64,000 bases of DNA from Halomonas zincidurans B6 (GCF_000731955.1 NZ_JNCK01000001.1:1736001-1800000); one strand, 5' to 3'; positions 45,102-54,152 are shown, numbered from the stretch's first letter. Numbers and translations: made by a program. The notes: generated by a model from the letters alone, not told the origin.

Positions 45102-45130
45102 ACTTCGAAAGAGACGGCCGCAAGACGACA

Positions 45131-45206
45131 TGGGGTGGATGATGGGGATCGAACCCACGACCACCGGAGCCACAATCCGGGGCTCTACCACTGAGCTACA
45201 TCCACC
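45131..45206 (-). tRNA. tRNA-His (GTG), copy 2
   Basis: Nearly identical to the copy at 45026-45101, differing at one acceptor-stem position (ATGTAG for GTGTAG), which changes a G-T wobble pair. It keeps G(-1) and CCA. It lies 29 bp from the first copy. Confidence 0.95.
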
Positions 45207-45277
45207 ATTGTCGCTTGTCATGCCCACGAGCCGCTCGGCCTGTCAGTACGCTTTGCCGGAGCCGACCAGCGACTGCC

Positions 45278-45354
45278 TGGCGCGCCCAGCAGGACTCGAA
45301 CCTGCAACCTACGGCTTAGAAGGCCGTTGCTCTATCCGGTTGAGCTATGAGCGC
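45278..45354 (-). tRNA. tRNA-Arg (TCT)
   Basis: A 77-nt tRNA with anticodon TCT in CCTTCTAAG, T-loop GGTTCGAGTCC and encoded CCA. It is in a Pro-Arg-His-His run read on the minus strand, probably one transcript. Confidence 0.95.
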
Positions 45355-45411
45355 CTATCGCTAAGGCCTTGACCAGTCAAGCTGACGGCACTGCTTGCGG
45401 TCATCGCCGGC

Positions 45412-45488
45412 TGGTCGGGGCAGAGGGATTTGAACCCCCGACATCCTGCTCCCAAAGCAGGCGCGCTACCAGACTGCGCTATGCCCCG
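45412..45488 (-). tRNA. tRNA-Pro (TGG)
   Basis: A 77-nt tRNA with anticodon TGG in CTTTGGGAG, the tRNA-Pro hallmark C1-G72 acceptor start CGGGGCA, and encoded CCA. It is the promoter-proximal gene of the cluster. Confidence 0.95.
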
Positions 45489-45708
45489 TCGACGCTGAAC
45501 ACGGCCTTGACGCCGCCATAGGCCTCGTCAAGCGCTGCATATTCTACTCAAGACACACCGCAGGTCAAGCCGTTAGCGCTGCTTTCAAGGCAGCCCGGTG
45601 GTCGCCGGCGCTTTGACTGGAGCCGGGAGCGTGCGAAAATCGGCGCCCTTGCATCGCCGCCTCTTCATCGCCGGCACCGTAGCCCGCATCAGTGCAAAGG
45701 AATCTTCG

Positions 45709-46572
45709 ATGACCGCCCAAATGATCGATGGCAAGGCCATTGCCGCGCATGTTCGCCAACAGGTTGCTCGACGGGTTGCCGCTCGCCGCGAGTCAGGGCA
45801 TCGAGTACCCGGCCTGGCCGTGGTCCTGGTTGGCGAAGACCCCGCCTCGGAGGTCTACGTGCGCAACAAGCACCGCGCTTGCGAGCAGGCCGGCATCCAC
45901 TCGTTCCGGCACGCCCTGCCCGCCGGTATCTCCCAGCAGGAGCTGGAACAGCTCGTCGATCGCCTCAATGCCGATGCCAGCGTCGACGGCATCCTCGTCC
46001 AGCTTCCACTGCCGGCCCATCTCGACGAACGGCCGATTCTCGAACGCATTCGACCCGACAAGGACGTCGATGGCTTTCACCCCTATAACCTCGGGCGCCT
46101 GGCACAACGCCTGCCGCTACTGCGCCCCTGCACACCCAAGGGCATCATGACGCTGCTGCAAGAGAGCGGCTTGGCGGTGCGCGGCCTGGACGCCACTATC
46201 GTTGGCGCTTCCAACATCGTCGGCCGGCCGATGGCGCTGGAATTGATGCTCGCCGGCAGCACTACCACCGTGTGTCATCGCTTCACTCGCGACTTGAAGA
46301 GTCATGTGCAGCGCGCCGATATACTCGTCGTGGCCGTCGGCAAGCCCGGCGTGGTCAGCGGCGAATGGGTCAAGCCCGGCGCGATCGTCATCGATGTAGG
46401 CATCAATCGGCAAGCGGACGGCAGCCTGATCGGCGACGTCGAATTCGAGTCGGCTGCCAGCCGCGCCAGCTACATTACCCCGGTCCCCGGCGGCGTCGGA
46501 CCGATGACCGTGGCCTCGTTGCTCGAGAACACCCTCGATGCCGCCGAGCGGCATGATGCAATGCACGGTTGA
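45709..46572 (+). CDS. folD: Bifunctional methylenetetrahydrofolate dehydrogenase/cyclohydrolase FolD
   Basis: A 287-residue enzyme interconverting methylene-, methenyl- and formyl-tetrahydrofolate. Family blocks are VVLVGEDPASEVYVRNKHRA with the catalytic Lys, DGILVQLPLPAHLDERPILE, DVDGFHPYNLGRLAQ, and the NADP site VGASNIVGRPMALELM. The ATG at 45709 follows AAAGGAA; an in-frame upstream start at 45598 is not family-like. It is close to the tRNA cluster and 61 bp before luxS. Confidence 0.96.
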   Translation: MTAQMIDGKAIAAHVRQQVARRVAARRESGHRVPGLAVVLVGEDPASEVYVRNKHRACEQAGIHSFRHALPAGISQQELEQLVDRLNADASVDGILVQLPLPAHLDERPILERIRPDKDVDGFHPYNLGRLAQRLPLLRPCTPKGIMTLLQESGLAVRGLDATIVGASNIVGRPMALELMLAGSTTTVCHRFTRDLKSHVQRADILVVAVGKPGVVSGEWVKPGAIVIDVGINRQADGSLIGDVEFESAASRASYITPVPGGVGPMTVASLLENTLDAAERHDAMHG

Positions 46573-46633
46573 TGTCCCTTCGTTATAATTGGCCCCCTAA
46601 TCTTTGCGATAGTTCAGCAACCAGGAGTCCCGG

Positions 46634-47101
46634 ATGAGCGACAAGCCGATGAACGTGGAAAGCTTCAACCTGGATCACACCAAGGTCAAAGCGCCCTATG
46701 TCCGCCTGGCCGGCATCAAGACCGGCATCCACGGCGACAACATCCACAAGTACGACATGCGCATCTGCCAGCCCAACCAGGGCCACATGGAGATGCCCGC
46801 GCTGCACTCTCTGGAGCACTTGATGGCCGAGCTGTCGCGCAATCACAGCGACAAGGTCGTCGACATCAGCCCGATGGGCTGTCAGACCGGTTTCTACATC
46901 GCGATGATCAACCATGACGACTACGACGATGTCCTCGACCTGATCGAAGGCACCCTGAAGGATGTTCTCGCCGCCGACGAGGTGCCGGCCTGCAACGAGA
47001 CGCAGTGCGGCTGGGCGGCCAGCCATAGCCTGAACGGCGCCAAGACCCTGGCGCGCGAGTTCCTCGCCAAGCGCGACGAATGGAACCAGGTTTTCGCCTG
47101 A
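46634..47101 (+). CDS. luxS: S-ribosylhomocysteine lyase LuxS
   Basis: A 155-residue metalloenzyme. SFNLDHTKVKAPYVRLAG opens the family region, the metal motif is HSLEHLMAEL, and the Cys region is ISPMGCQTGFYIAMI. A second site motif CGWAASHSL follows. It splits S-ribosylhomocysteine into homocysteine and DPD, the precursor of autoinducer-2. With mtnN 33 bp downstream it completes SAH recycling. A receptor for AI-2 is not visible here, so signalling is not implied. Confidence 0.96.
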   Translation: MSDKPMNVESFNLDHTKVKAPYVRLAGIKTGIHGDNIHKYDMRICQPNQGHMEMPALHSLEHLMAELSRNHSDKVVDISPMGCQTGFYIAMINHDDYDDVLDLIEGTLKDVLAADEVPACNETQCGWAASHSLNGAKTLAREFLAKRDEWNQVFA

Positions 47102-47134
47102 GCCTGCCCATCCCGCAGAAGGACTGCTCGACAC

Positions 47135-47860
47135 ATGCATAAGATAGGCATCATCGGTGCCATGGCCGAAGAGGTGGCACGCCTGGCCTCACTGCTCGAC
47201 AACCGCCAGACCCGCCAGCACGTTGGCTCGACCTTCCATATCGGACAGCTTCACGGCGTGGAGGTGGTGATCCTCCAGTCCGGCATCGGCAAGGTCAACG
47301 CGGCGGTCGGCACCACCTTGCTGCTCGACATGTACCAGCCCGAGGTGATCATCAACACCGGCTCGGCCGGCGGCTTCGGGGCCGAACTCGAGGTCGGCGA
47401 CGTGGTGATCTCCAGCGAGGTTCGCCATCATGATGTCGATGCCGTGGTGTTCGGCTACGAGCACGGTCAGGTGCCGTTGATGCCCGCCGCCTACCTGCCC
47501 GACCAGCGACTGGTCAGCGTCGCCCGGGAATGTGTCGAGGAGTTGGGCCACCTGCGCGTCCATGAAGGGCTGATCGCCACCGGCGACGCCTTCATGGCCT
47601 GCCCCGATGCCGTCGCGCTTACCCGCGGTCGTTTACCGACCATGCTGGCCGCCGAGATGGAAGCGGCCGCCATCGCCCAGACATGTCATCTGTATGGCTG
47701 CCCGTTCGTGGTGATTCGCGCCCTGTCGGACATCGCCGGCAAGGAGTCGAACGTCTCCTTCAAGGAGTTCATCGATCAGGCGGCGACCCACTCCGCGCAG
47801 ATGGTCGAAGCGATGGTCAAGCGCCTGGGCACGACGCGCCACGCACCACAGCAGGCCTGA
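47135..47860 (+). CDS. mtnN: 5'-methylthioadenosine/S-adenosylhomocysteine nucleosidase
   Basis: A 241-residue PNP-like nucleosidase. IGIIGAMAEEVARLASLLDN opens it. VVILQSGIGKVNAAVGTTLL, IINTGSAGGFGAELEVGDVV, the catalytic-site AAEMEAAAIAQTCHLYG with the purine-binding Glu, and VVIRALSDIAGKESNVSF with the catalytic Asp are clear. It releases adenine from SAH and MTA. Its product S-ribosylhomocysteine is the LuxS substrate. Confidence 0.96.
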   Translation: MHKIGIIGAMAEEVARLASLLDNRQTRQHVGSTFHIGQLHGVEVVILQSGIGKVNAAVGTTLLLDMYQPEVIINTGSAGGFGAELEVGDVVISSEVRHHDVDAVVFGYEHGQVPLMPAAYLPDQRLVSVARECVEELGHLRVHEGLIATGDAFMACPDAVALTRGRLPTMLAAEMEAAAIAQTCHLYGCPFVVIRALSDIAGKESNVSFKEFIDQAATHSAQMVEAMVKRLGTTRHAPQQA

Positions 47861-48106
47861 GCAGGGTCAGCACTAGCGGAAATGTTCATCGGTCTGGATC
47901 GGCAACGCCGCCTTGACTCCCTGAACCGGGTTGCAGGAAGCAAGAAGCGGCGCTTCGATCGTACTACACCGCTCGCCGGCTGTTTCCGAGGCGGCTGTTC
48001 ATGATGCCCGACATGCAATCGATGATTCATGCCGGGGCATTCGTTGTGACGGGATCGAGCCAGGCATACACTGCCGAAAAACGCCAACGATGCGACAGCC
48101 GCCGCC

Positions 48107-49324
48107 ATGCTCGATGCCTCCCCGAATGACATAGCGCCCCTCTCGCCTTACCGGGAAGTGAAGCCCGTGCGCACGGCCTGGTCCCTCCATCGCGACCCGC
48201 AACTGGCTGTCCGGGAGTTAGCCGACGGACTGCAGCATGCCCACCTGGGCGCGGTGCTGTTCTTCTGCAGTACCGAATATCCGCTGGATGAGCTGGGGCA
48301 TGCACTCGATGAGACATTCCCGCATGTACCGGTGAGTGGCTGTACCACCGCGGGGGAAATCACCCCCACCGGCTACGGGCGGGGATGCGTGGTCGCCATT
48401 GGCTTCGACCGGCGTTTCTTCACCGTTGCCCCGACATTGATCGCCGACCTGGAATCCTTCGATCTGTTACGGGCACAATGCCTGGTAGACAAGCTGCTCG
48501 GCGAGTGCCGGCGGCAATCGACGGTGTCCGCTTCCGATCACAGCTTCGCCCTGACCCTGCTCGACGGACTTTCGAGCAGCGAGGAGCAGGTATTGGCCAC
48601 GCTGGATGCCGCACTCGGCAACATTCCCAGTTTCGGCGGGTCGGCGGGCGATGACAATCGCCTCGCTCATACCTACGTCTATCATCGGGGGCATTTCCAC
48701 AGTCAGGCGGCGGTTGTGGTGATGATCACCACGCCATTGCCGTTCGAAGTCTTCAGCACGCACCACCTGCGCCCGTGCGCCGAGAAACTGGTGGTCACCG
48801 CCGCGGATCGGCACCAACGCACCGTACACGAGCTCAATGCCGCACCGGCGGCCGGAGAATACGCCCGGCTGGTCGGGCGCGAGGTAGCGCGGCTGAGTGA
48901 AGCCGATTTCGCCCAACATCCCCTGGCGGTGCGTATTGGCGAGCGATTCTACGCACGTTCCATCCAGCGGATCCATGCGGACGGCAGCCTGACCTTCTAT
49001 TGTGCGGTGGAGAACGGCATCGTCCTGACCGCCATGCGACCGACGCCGATCCTGGCCGACCTCGAACAGGTGCTCACCGAGCTCGAATCACGTCTCGGGC
49101 CGCCGACGCTGATCATCGGTTGCGACTGTTTCCTGCGCCGCCTGGCCATCGAAGCGCTCGGCGAAGCGCAATCGGCCTCGGAGCTGTTGCGCCGGTGGCG
49201 TGCGATCGGCTTCAACACCTACGGGGAACAGCACCATGGCATGCACATCAACCAGACCTTTACCGGTGTCGCTATTGGCCATCCCCGACCCGACGCAGCA
49301 GATGGCGCCAGCCACGGCGCGTGA
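48107..49324 (+). CDS. nosP: FIST-domain sensory protein (NosP-like)
   Basis: A 405-residue protein with FIST N (about 45-235: HLGAVLFFCSTEYPLDELGH, VSGCTTAGEITPTGYGRGCV, FGGSAGDDNRLAHTYVYHRG) and FIST C (about 240-380: AAPAAGEYARLVGREVARLS, LIIGCDCFLRRLAIEAL). In Pseudomonas aeruginosa the FIST haemoprotein NosP senses nitric oxide and controls the kinase NahK encoded next to it. Here too a NahK-like kinase follows, overlapping by 23 bp. Haem or NO binding is inferred from context; no ligand residue is proven. Confidence 0.8.
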   Translation: MLDASPNDIAPLSPYREVKPVRTAWSLHRDPQLAVRELADGLQHAHLGAVLFFCSTEYPLDELGHALDETFPHVPVSGCTTAGEITPTGYGRGCVVAIGFDRRFFTVAPTLIADLESFDLLRAQCLVDKLLGECRRQSTVSASDHSFALTLLDGLSSSEEQVLATLDAALGNIPSFGGSAGDDNRLAHTYVYHRGHFHSQAAVVVMITTPLPFEVFSTHHLRPCAEKLVVTAADRHQRTVHELNAAPAAGEYARLVGREVARLSEADFAQHPLAVRIGERFYARSIQRIHADGSLTFYCAVENGIVLTAMRPTPILADLEQVLTELESRLGPPTLIIGCDCFLRRLAIEALGEAQSASELLRRWRAIGFNTYGEQHHGMHINQTFTGVAIGHPRPDAADGASHGA

Positions 49325-50687
49325 GCAGGCGCTGGTCGACGAGAACCGCCGCCTGCGCAAGGTGTGCGCGGCGCTGATCGAACGCGTCGAGTCGAGCGGC
49401 GCCGCCGAGGGTGCGCCTTATGCCGCCTTCGAACACGCCGTGCTGCTTGCAGAGCAGGTACGCGAGCGAACCGAGACACTGCATCACACCCTCGATGAGC
49501 TCGGCCAGGTGAATGCCCAGTTGCGAGAGGAGATCCACAATCGCGCCTCGGCGGAGCAGCGATTGATCGAAGCCAAGCAGGAAGCCGAGGCGGCCAACTC
49601 GTCCAAGACCAGGTTTCTCGCTGCCGTCAGCCATGATCTGCTGCAGCCATTGAACGCCGCCCGACTGTTCGCCAGTGCCCTGGGCGAGCACCGGGTGCCC
49701 GAGGACGCTCGGCATCTGGTCGAGCACCTCGGCCGCTCGCTCAAGGATGTCGAGACCCTGCTGGGTACCCTGGTGGATATCTCGCGGCTGGATGCCGGGG
49801 TTCTCAAGGCCGATGTGGCGCCTTTCGAAGCCGCCGACCTGCTCGACATGCTGGCCCATGAATATCAGCAGATTGCTGCCTCGCAGGGACTGGCCCTGCA
49901 CTACGTGCGCAGCGGAGCCGTGATCGACTCCGACCTGCAGCTGTTGGCGCGGGTGGTGCGTAATTTTCTCACCAATGCCATCCGCTATACCGCCAGGGGC
50001 CATGTTCTGCTGGGCTGTCGCCGGCGGGCGGGAGGTCTGGAAATCTGCGTCGGCGATACAGGCCCGGGCATCCCCGAAGACCAGCGCAAAGCGATCTTCC
50101 TGGAATTCCGGCGCGCCGAAAATCGCCGTGTCGACCAGGATCGTGGCCTGGGGCTCGGCCTGGCCATCGTCGACCGCATCACCTCGATGCTCGACCACCC
50201 CGTGGGGCTGGCATCCAGGCCCGGTCGAGGCTCGCTGTTCTCGGTACTGGTCCCCTACGCGCATCGGCCCGCAGGGAAGCGTGTCCAGGCAGTGACCGAA
50301 GCCATGCCGGATGACGAACCGCTATCCGGCCGAACGATATGGGTCATCGATGACGACCTGGCCATTCGCGAGGGCATGCAGGCGCTGCTGGGAAGCTGGG
50401 GATGCCGGGTCATGGCGGCGCGCGGTCCCGGGGTACTGGAAGGCGAGACCGCATCACCGGACGTACTGATCGTCGACTATCATCTCGACGATGGCGATCC
50501 GGACGGACTGGAGACGGCGAGCCGGCTGCACGAGCGCTGGCCCGGCCTGCCGGTACTGGTGATCACGGCCAATCATGATGCCGCGCTCAAGCACAGCGCC
50601 CGCATGCGGGGATTCGGCTGGCTGCTCAAGCCGGTCAAACCGCTGCGCCTGAAGATGCAGCTACTCAGCCTGCTCGAGAGGACGTGA
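49302..50687 (+). CDS. Hybrid histidine kinase (NahK/ErcS'-like) with C-terminal receiver
   Basis: A 461-residue soluble kinase. A coiled coil (about 15-105) precedes the phosphoacceptor box FLAAVSHDLLQPLNAARLFA, of the SHDLxQPL subtype known for NahK. The ATPase part shows NFLTNAIRYTARGHVLLGCR, GDTGPGIPED and GLGLAIVDRI. A receiver domain (about 345-455) has IDDDLAI, phospho-Asp in LIVDYHLDDG, and Lys in LLKPVKPL. No sensor or membrane segment exists, fitting control by the FIST partner. Start 49302 overlaps the FIST gene end; its 3' end overlaps the convergent regulator by 27 bp. Confidence 0.86.
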   Translation: MAPATAREQALVDENRRLRKVCAALIERVESSGAAEGAPYAAFEHAVLLAEQVRERTETLHHTLDELGQVNAQLREEIHNRASAEQRLIEAKQEAEAANSSKTRFLAAVSHDLLQPLNAARLFASALGEHRVPEDARHLVEHLGRSLKDVETLLGTLVDISRLDAGVLKADVAPFEAADLLDMLAHEYQQIAASQGLALHYVRSGAVIDSDLQLLARVVRNFLTNAIRYTARGHVLLGCRRRAGGLEICVGDTGPGIPEDQRKAIFLEFRRAENRRVDQDRGLGLGLAIVDRITSMLDHPVGLASRPGRGSLFSVLVPYAHRPAGKRVQAVTEAMPDDEPLSGRTIWVIDDDLAIREGMQALLGSWGCRVMAARGPGVLEGETASPDVLIVDYHLDDGDPDGLETASRLHERWPGLPVLVITANHDAALKHSARMRGFGWLLKPVKPLRLKMQLLSLLERT

Positions 50688-51350
50688 ACCGAGCCCTGCC
50701 GACGCCTCGTCCACAGGGGCAAGGTGCTGCTCGTGGGCGGTCAGAATCGCCTGGACCCGACTGCTCACCCCGAGCTTGCCAAGGATCGCGGAAACATGCG
50801 TCTTGACCGTGGTTTCGGCAATCATCAACTCGCGGGCAATATGCTTGTTGGATTTTCCCTGCGACATCCGCGCCAGAACCTCGCGCTGCTTGGCGGTCAA
50901 TGGCGTCAGGCCAAGCGCTTTCGTCGCCTCCGGCCGCGGAGCCGACGATGGCCGGCGCAGCAGATCGGCCGGTAGATAAACCCGCCCTTCCAGGACCTGT
51001 CGCAGCGCCGCCAGCAATTCCTGACGGGGTGTCGACTTGGGAATATAGCCGACCGCACCGAGGTTGAGCGCTTCCAGTACCGTCTCGCGGCCCTGCTCGG
51101 CGGAAATGATCGCGACCGGCAGCCAGGGCAACTGCTCGCGCAGCCGGACCAGGCCATCGAGCCCCTCGCTGTCGGGCAAGCTCAAGTCGAACAACAGCAG
51201 GTCGATCTCTTCGTGCGCGGCGGCATCGCGTAGCGTCTGGGCCAGGGTCGCGGCCTGGAGGATGGTGGTGTCGGGCAAGGCAGCGGCAATGGCGTCGACC
51301 ATCGCTTCGCGGAACATGGGGTGATCGTCGGCGATCAGCAGGGTATGCAT
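50661..51350 (-). CDS. LuxR-family response regulator (ErdR/AgmR-like)
   Basis: A 229-residue NarL-type regulator. The receiver has LIADDHPMFREAM, phospho-Asp in LLLFDLSLPDSEG (near residue 53), and Lys in GAVGYIPKSTPRQE. The C-terminal GerE helix-turn-helix is LTAKQREVLARMSQGKSNKH with TTVKTHVSAILGKLGVSS. It diverges from exaC across 136 bp, as expected for a regulator of that gene, and converges on the kinase gene. Control of ethanol genes is inferred by analogy with Pseudomonas ErdR/EraR. The ATG at 51350 matches the receiver start. Confidence 0.87.
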   Translation of the reverse strand: MHTLLIADDHPMFREAMVDAIAAALPDTTILQAATLAQTLRDAAAHEEIDLLLFDLSLPDSEGLDGLVRLREQLPWLPVAIISAEQGRETVLEALNLGAVGYIPKSTPRQELLAALRQVLEGRVYLPADLLRRPSSAPRPEATKALGLTPLTAKQREVLARMSQGKSNKHIARELMIAETTVKTHVSAILGKLGVSSRVQAILTAHEQHLAPVDEASAGLGSRPLEQAE

Positions 51351-51366
51351 GGCGCTCGCTCCGTTT

Positions 51367-51390
51367 CGCCTCCTCCCAACGGAGGAGGCG
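51367..51390. promoter_or_regulatory. Perfect hairpin in the leader of the LuxR-type regulator
   Basis: CGCCTCCTCC-CAAC-GGAGGAGGCG: 10-bp arms and a four-base loop, 17 bp upstream of the regulator start codon. In its transcript the 3' arm contains GGAGGAGG, a Shine-Dalgarno-like string locked in the stem. It could be a translation control hairpin, or a bidirectional element in the divergent exaC region. Confidence 0.45.
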
Positions 51391-51486
51391 CTCTCCTGCC
51401 TCGGAAGGATGTCCCGCCTCGGGCATCTGACCAAGACTGACACAGAGTCACCCATAACGATAACATCCGCAACAGGAGCACGCGCC

Positions 51487-53007
51487 ATGATCTACGCCAA
51501 CCCCGGAAGCGACGGCAGCGTCGTCGGCTTCGAAAAACGCTATGGCAATTACATCGGCGGCGAGTTCGTCGCCCCGGTCAAGGGCCAGTACTTCGATAAC
51601 GTCACGCCGATCACCGGCGAGGTGTTCTGCGAGATCCCGCGCTCGAGCGCCGAGGACATAGACAAGGCCCTCGACGCCGCCCACGCGGCCGCCCCGGCCT
51701 GGGGCAGGACCTCGGCCACCGAGCGTGGCAACCTCCTGCTGAAGATCGCCGATCGCATCGAGCAGAACCTGGAGACGCTCGCCGTCGCCGAGAGCTGGGA
51801 CAACGGCAAGGCGGTGCGCGAGACGCTCAACGCCGACATGCCGCTGGCGGTGGATCATTTCCGCTACTTCGCCGGCTGCATCCGCGCCCAGGAGGGCACC
51901 GCGGCGGACATCGACGCCAATACCGTGTCCTATCACTTCCATGAGCCGCTGGGCGTGGTCGGCCAGATCATCCCCTGGAACTTCCCGATCCTGATGGCGG
52001 TGTGGAAACTGGCCCCGGCACTGGCGGCGGGCAACTGCGTGGTGCTCAAGCCCGCCGAACAGACCCCGGCGTCGATCCTCAAGCTGATGGAGCTGATCGG
52101 CGACCTGCTGCCGGCGGGGGTGGTCAACATCGTCAACGGCCTCGGCGAGGAAGCCGGCCAGGCGCTGGCGAGCAGCAAGCGCATCGCCAAGATCGCCTTC
52201 ACCGGCTCGACGCCGGTCGGTGCGCACATCCTCAAGTGCGCCGCCGACAACATCATCCCCTCGACGGTGGAACTGGGCGGCAAGTCGCCCAACGTCTATT
52301 TCGCCGACATCATGAACGCCGAGCCGGAATTCATCGACAAGGCGGTGGAAGGGCTGGTGCTGGCGTTCTTCAATCAGGGCGAGGTCTGCACCTGCCCGTC
52401 GCGGGCGCTGATCCAGGAAGCCATGTACGAGCCCTTCATGGCCAAGGTGATGGAGCGCACCCGGGCGATCAAGCGCGGCAATCCGCTGGACACCGAGGTC
52501 CAGGTGGGCGCCCAGGCCAGCCAGGAGCAGTACGACAAGATCATGAGCTACATGGACGTGGCCCGCGAGGAGGGTGCCGAATTCCTCACCGGCGGCGGCA
52601 AGGAGAGCTTCGATCCGGCCTACGACAAGGGCTACTACATCCAGCCGACGCTGCTCAAGGGTGACAACAGCATGCGCGTGTTCCAGGAGGAGATCTTCGG
52701 CCCGGTGGTGGCGGTGACCACCTTCAAGGACGAGGCGGAGGCGCTGGCGATCGCCAACGACACCGAGTTCGGCCTGGGCGCCGGGGTCTGGACCCGCGAC
52801 ATGAACGTCGCCTTCCGCATGGGGCGCGGCATCCAGGCGGGCCGGGTGTGGACCAACTGCTACCACCAGTACCCGGCGCATGCCGCCTTCGGCGGCTACA
52901 AGAAGTCCGGCGTGGGTCGCGAGACCCACAAGATGGCGCTGGAGCACTATCAGCAGACCAAGAACCTGCTGGTCAGCTACGACACCAACCCGCTGGGCTT
53001 CTTCTGA
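51487..53007 (+). CDS. exaC: NAD-dependent acetaldehyde dehydrogenase (ExaC type)
   Basis: A 506-residue aldehyde dehydrogenase. It opens MIYANPGSDGSVVGFEKRYG, the ExaC/AldB pattern. NAD-site blocks are GQIIPWNFPILMAVWKLAPA and FTGSTPVGAHIL, the catalytic Glu is in ELGGKSPNVYF, and the catalytic Cys in NQGEVCTCPSRAL, near residue 303. The C-terminus TKNLLVSYDTNPLGFF is typical. It oxidises acetaldehyde to acetate. The ATG at 51487 follows CAGGAGCACGC. adhP follows 92 bp downstream, giving an ethanol-to-acetate pair. Confidence 0.94.
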   Translation: MIYANPGSDGSVVGFEKRYGNYIGGEFVAPVKGQYFDNVTPITGEVFCEIPRSSAEDIDKALDAAHAAAPAWGRTSATERGNLLLKIADRIEQNLETLAVAESWDNGKAVRETLNADMPLAVDHFRYFAGCIRAQEGTAADIDANTVSYHFHEPLGVVGQIIPWNFPILMAVWKLAPALAAGNCVVLKPAEQTPASILKLMELIGDLLPAGVVNIVNGLGEEAGQALASSKRIAKIAFTGSTPVGAHILKCAADNIIPSTVELGGKSPNVYFADIMNAEPEFIDKAVEGLVLAFFNQGEVCTCPSRALIQEAMYEPFMAKVMERTRAIKRGNPLDTEVQVGAQASQEQYDKIMSYMDVAREEGAEFLTGGGKESFDPAYDKGYYIQPTLLKGDNSMRVFQEEIFGPVVAVTTFKDEAEALAIANDTEFGLGAGVWTRDMNVAFRMGRGIQAGRVWTNCYHQYPAHAAFGGYKKSGVGRETHKMALEHYQQTKNLLVSYDTNPLGFF

Positions 53008-53099
53008 GCCTGCCGCCGCGGGCCTTGCGCCCGCAGCGTTCCAGCGGCCACGGCGATTACGCCAGGTGCCGTCCCAAGCAAAAAACAAAGGAGCATGCC

Positions 53100-54128
53100 A
53101 TGGATTCCACCATGCAAGCCGCAGTGGTTCGTACCTTCGGCGAACCGTTGGTCATCGAGGAAGCGCCGGTCCCCCGGCCGGGCCCCGGCGAACTGCTGGT
53201 CAAGATCGCCGCCTCCGGCGTCTGTCACACCGACCTGCATGCCGCCCACGGCGACTGGCCGGTCAAGCCCGAGCCACCGTTCATTCCCGGCCACGAAGGC
53301 GTTGGTCACGTGGTCGCGGTGGGCGATGGCGTCAAGCATGTCAAGGAGGGCGACCGGGTCGGCATCCCCTGGCTGTACTCCACCTGCGGGCATTGCGAGC
53401 ACTGCCTGGGCGGCTGGGAGACGCTGTGCGAGTCCCAGCAGAATACCGGCTACTCGGTCAATGGCGGTTTCGCCGGCTACACGCTGGCCCAGGCCGACTA
53501 TGTCGGGCGGCTGCCGGACAATGTCGACTTCCTGGAGATCGCCCCGGTCCTGTGCGCCGGCGTGACGGTCTACAAGGGCCTGAAGATGACCGATACCCGC
53601 CCCGGCCAGTGGGTGGTCATTTCCGGTATCGGCGGCCTGGGCCACATGGCGGTGCAGTATGCCAAGGCAATGGGCATGAACGTTGCCGCCGTGGATATCG
53701 ACGACAGCAAGCTGGCGCTTGCCGAACGGCTCGGTGCCACGGTCACCGTCAATGCCAGGCAGCAGGATCCCGCCGCCTACCTCAAGCAGGCGATCGGCGG
53801 TGCCCACGGCGCGCTGGTGACGGCGGTATCGCCGGTGGCCTTCGAGCAGGCGCTGGGCATGATACGCCGCGGCGGAACAGTGGCCCTGAACGGCCTGCCG
53901 CCAGGGGATTTTCCGCTGCCCATCTTCGACATGGTACTCAACGGCATCACCGTGCGGGGGTCGATCGTCGGTACCCGCCTCGACATGCAGGAGGCACTGG
54001 ACTTCGCGGGTGAGGGCAAGGTCAAGGCCACGGTGCATGCCGACCGGCTGGAAAACATCAACGATATCTTCGCGCGCATGCTCGCCGGCAGCATCGAGGG
54101 GCGGGTCGTCATCGACATGACCGACTGA
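53100..54128 (+). CDS. adhP: Zinc-dependent alcohol dehydrogenase (AdhP type)
   Basis: A 342-residue MDR-family enzyme. Catalytic zinc residues are in GVCHTDLHAAHGDWP and PGHEGVGHVVAVG. Structural zinc cysteines are in STCGHCEHCLGGWETLC. The NAD motif is ISGIGGLGHMAVQYAKAMG with acidic end VDIDDSKL, so NAD(H) is preferred. It interconverts ethanol and acetaldehyde, and exaC upstream would remove the product. The ATG at 53100 follows AAAGGAGC; an ATG at 53095 is in another frame. Confidence 0.94.
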   Translation: MDSTMQAAVVRTFGEPLVIEEAPVPRPGPGELLVKIAASGVCHTDLHAAHGDWPVKPEPPFIPGHEGVGHVVAVGDGVKHVKEGDRVGIPWLYSTCGHCEHCLGGWETLCESQQNTGYSVNGGFAGYTLAQADYVGRLPDNVDFLEIAPVLCAGVTVYKGLKMTDTRPGQWVVISGIGGLGHMAVQYAKAMGMNVAAVDIDDSKLALAERLGATVTVNARQQDPAAYLKQAIGGAHGALVTAVSPVAFEQALGMIRRGGTVALNGLPPGDFPLPIFDMVLNGITVRGSIVGTRLDMQEALDFAGEGKVKATVHADRLENINDIFARMLAGSIEGRVVIDMTD

Positions 54129-54152
54129 CGGCAACTGCCCGGTTGATCCTCG

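Noticed and set aside
47861..48106. Short minus-strand peptide (ASCNPVQGVKAALPIQTDE) ending in a stop between mtnN and the FIST gene
   Set aside because: It looks protein-like but I cannot assign it to a family. Its upstream part dissolves, and a chance open frame in high-GC DNA is as likely.
51448..53088. Minus-strand frame of about 540 codons opposite exaC
   Set aside because: It is a shadow of an aldehyde dehydrogenase with intact catalytic residues.
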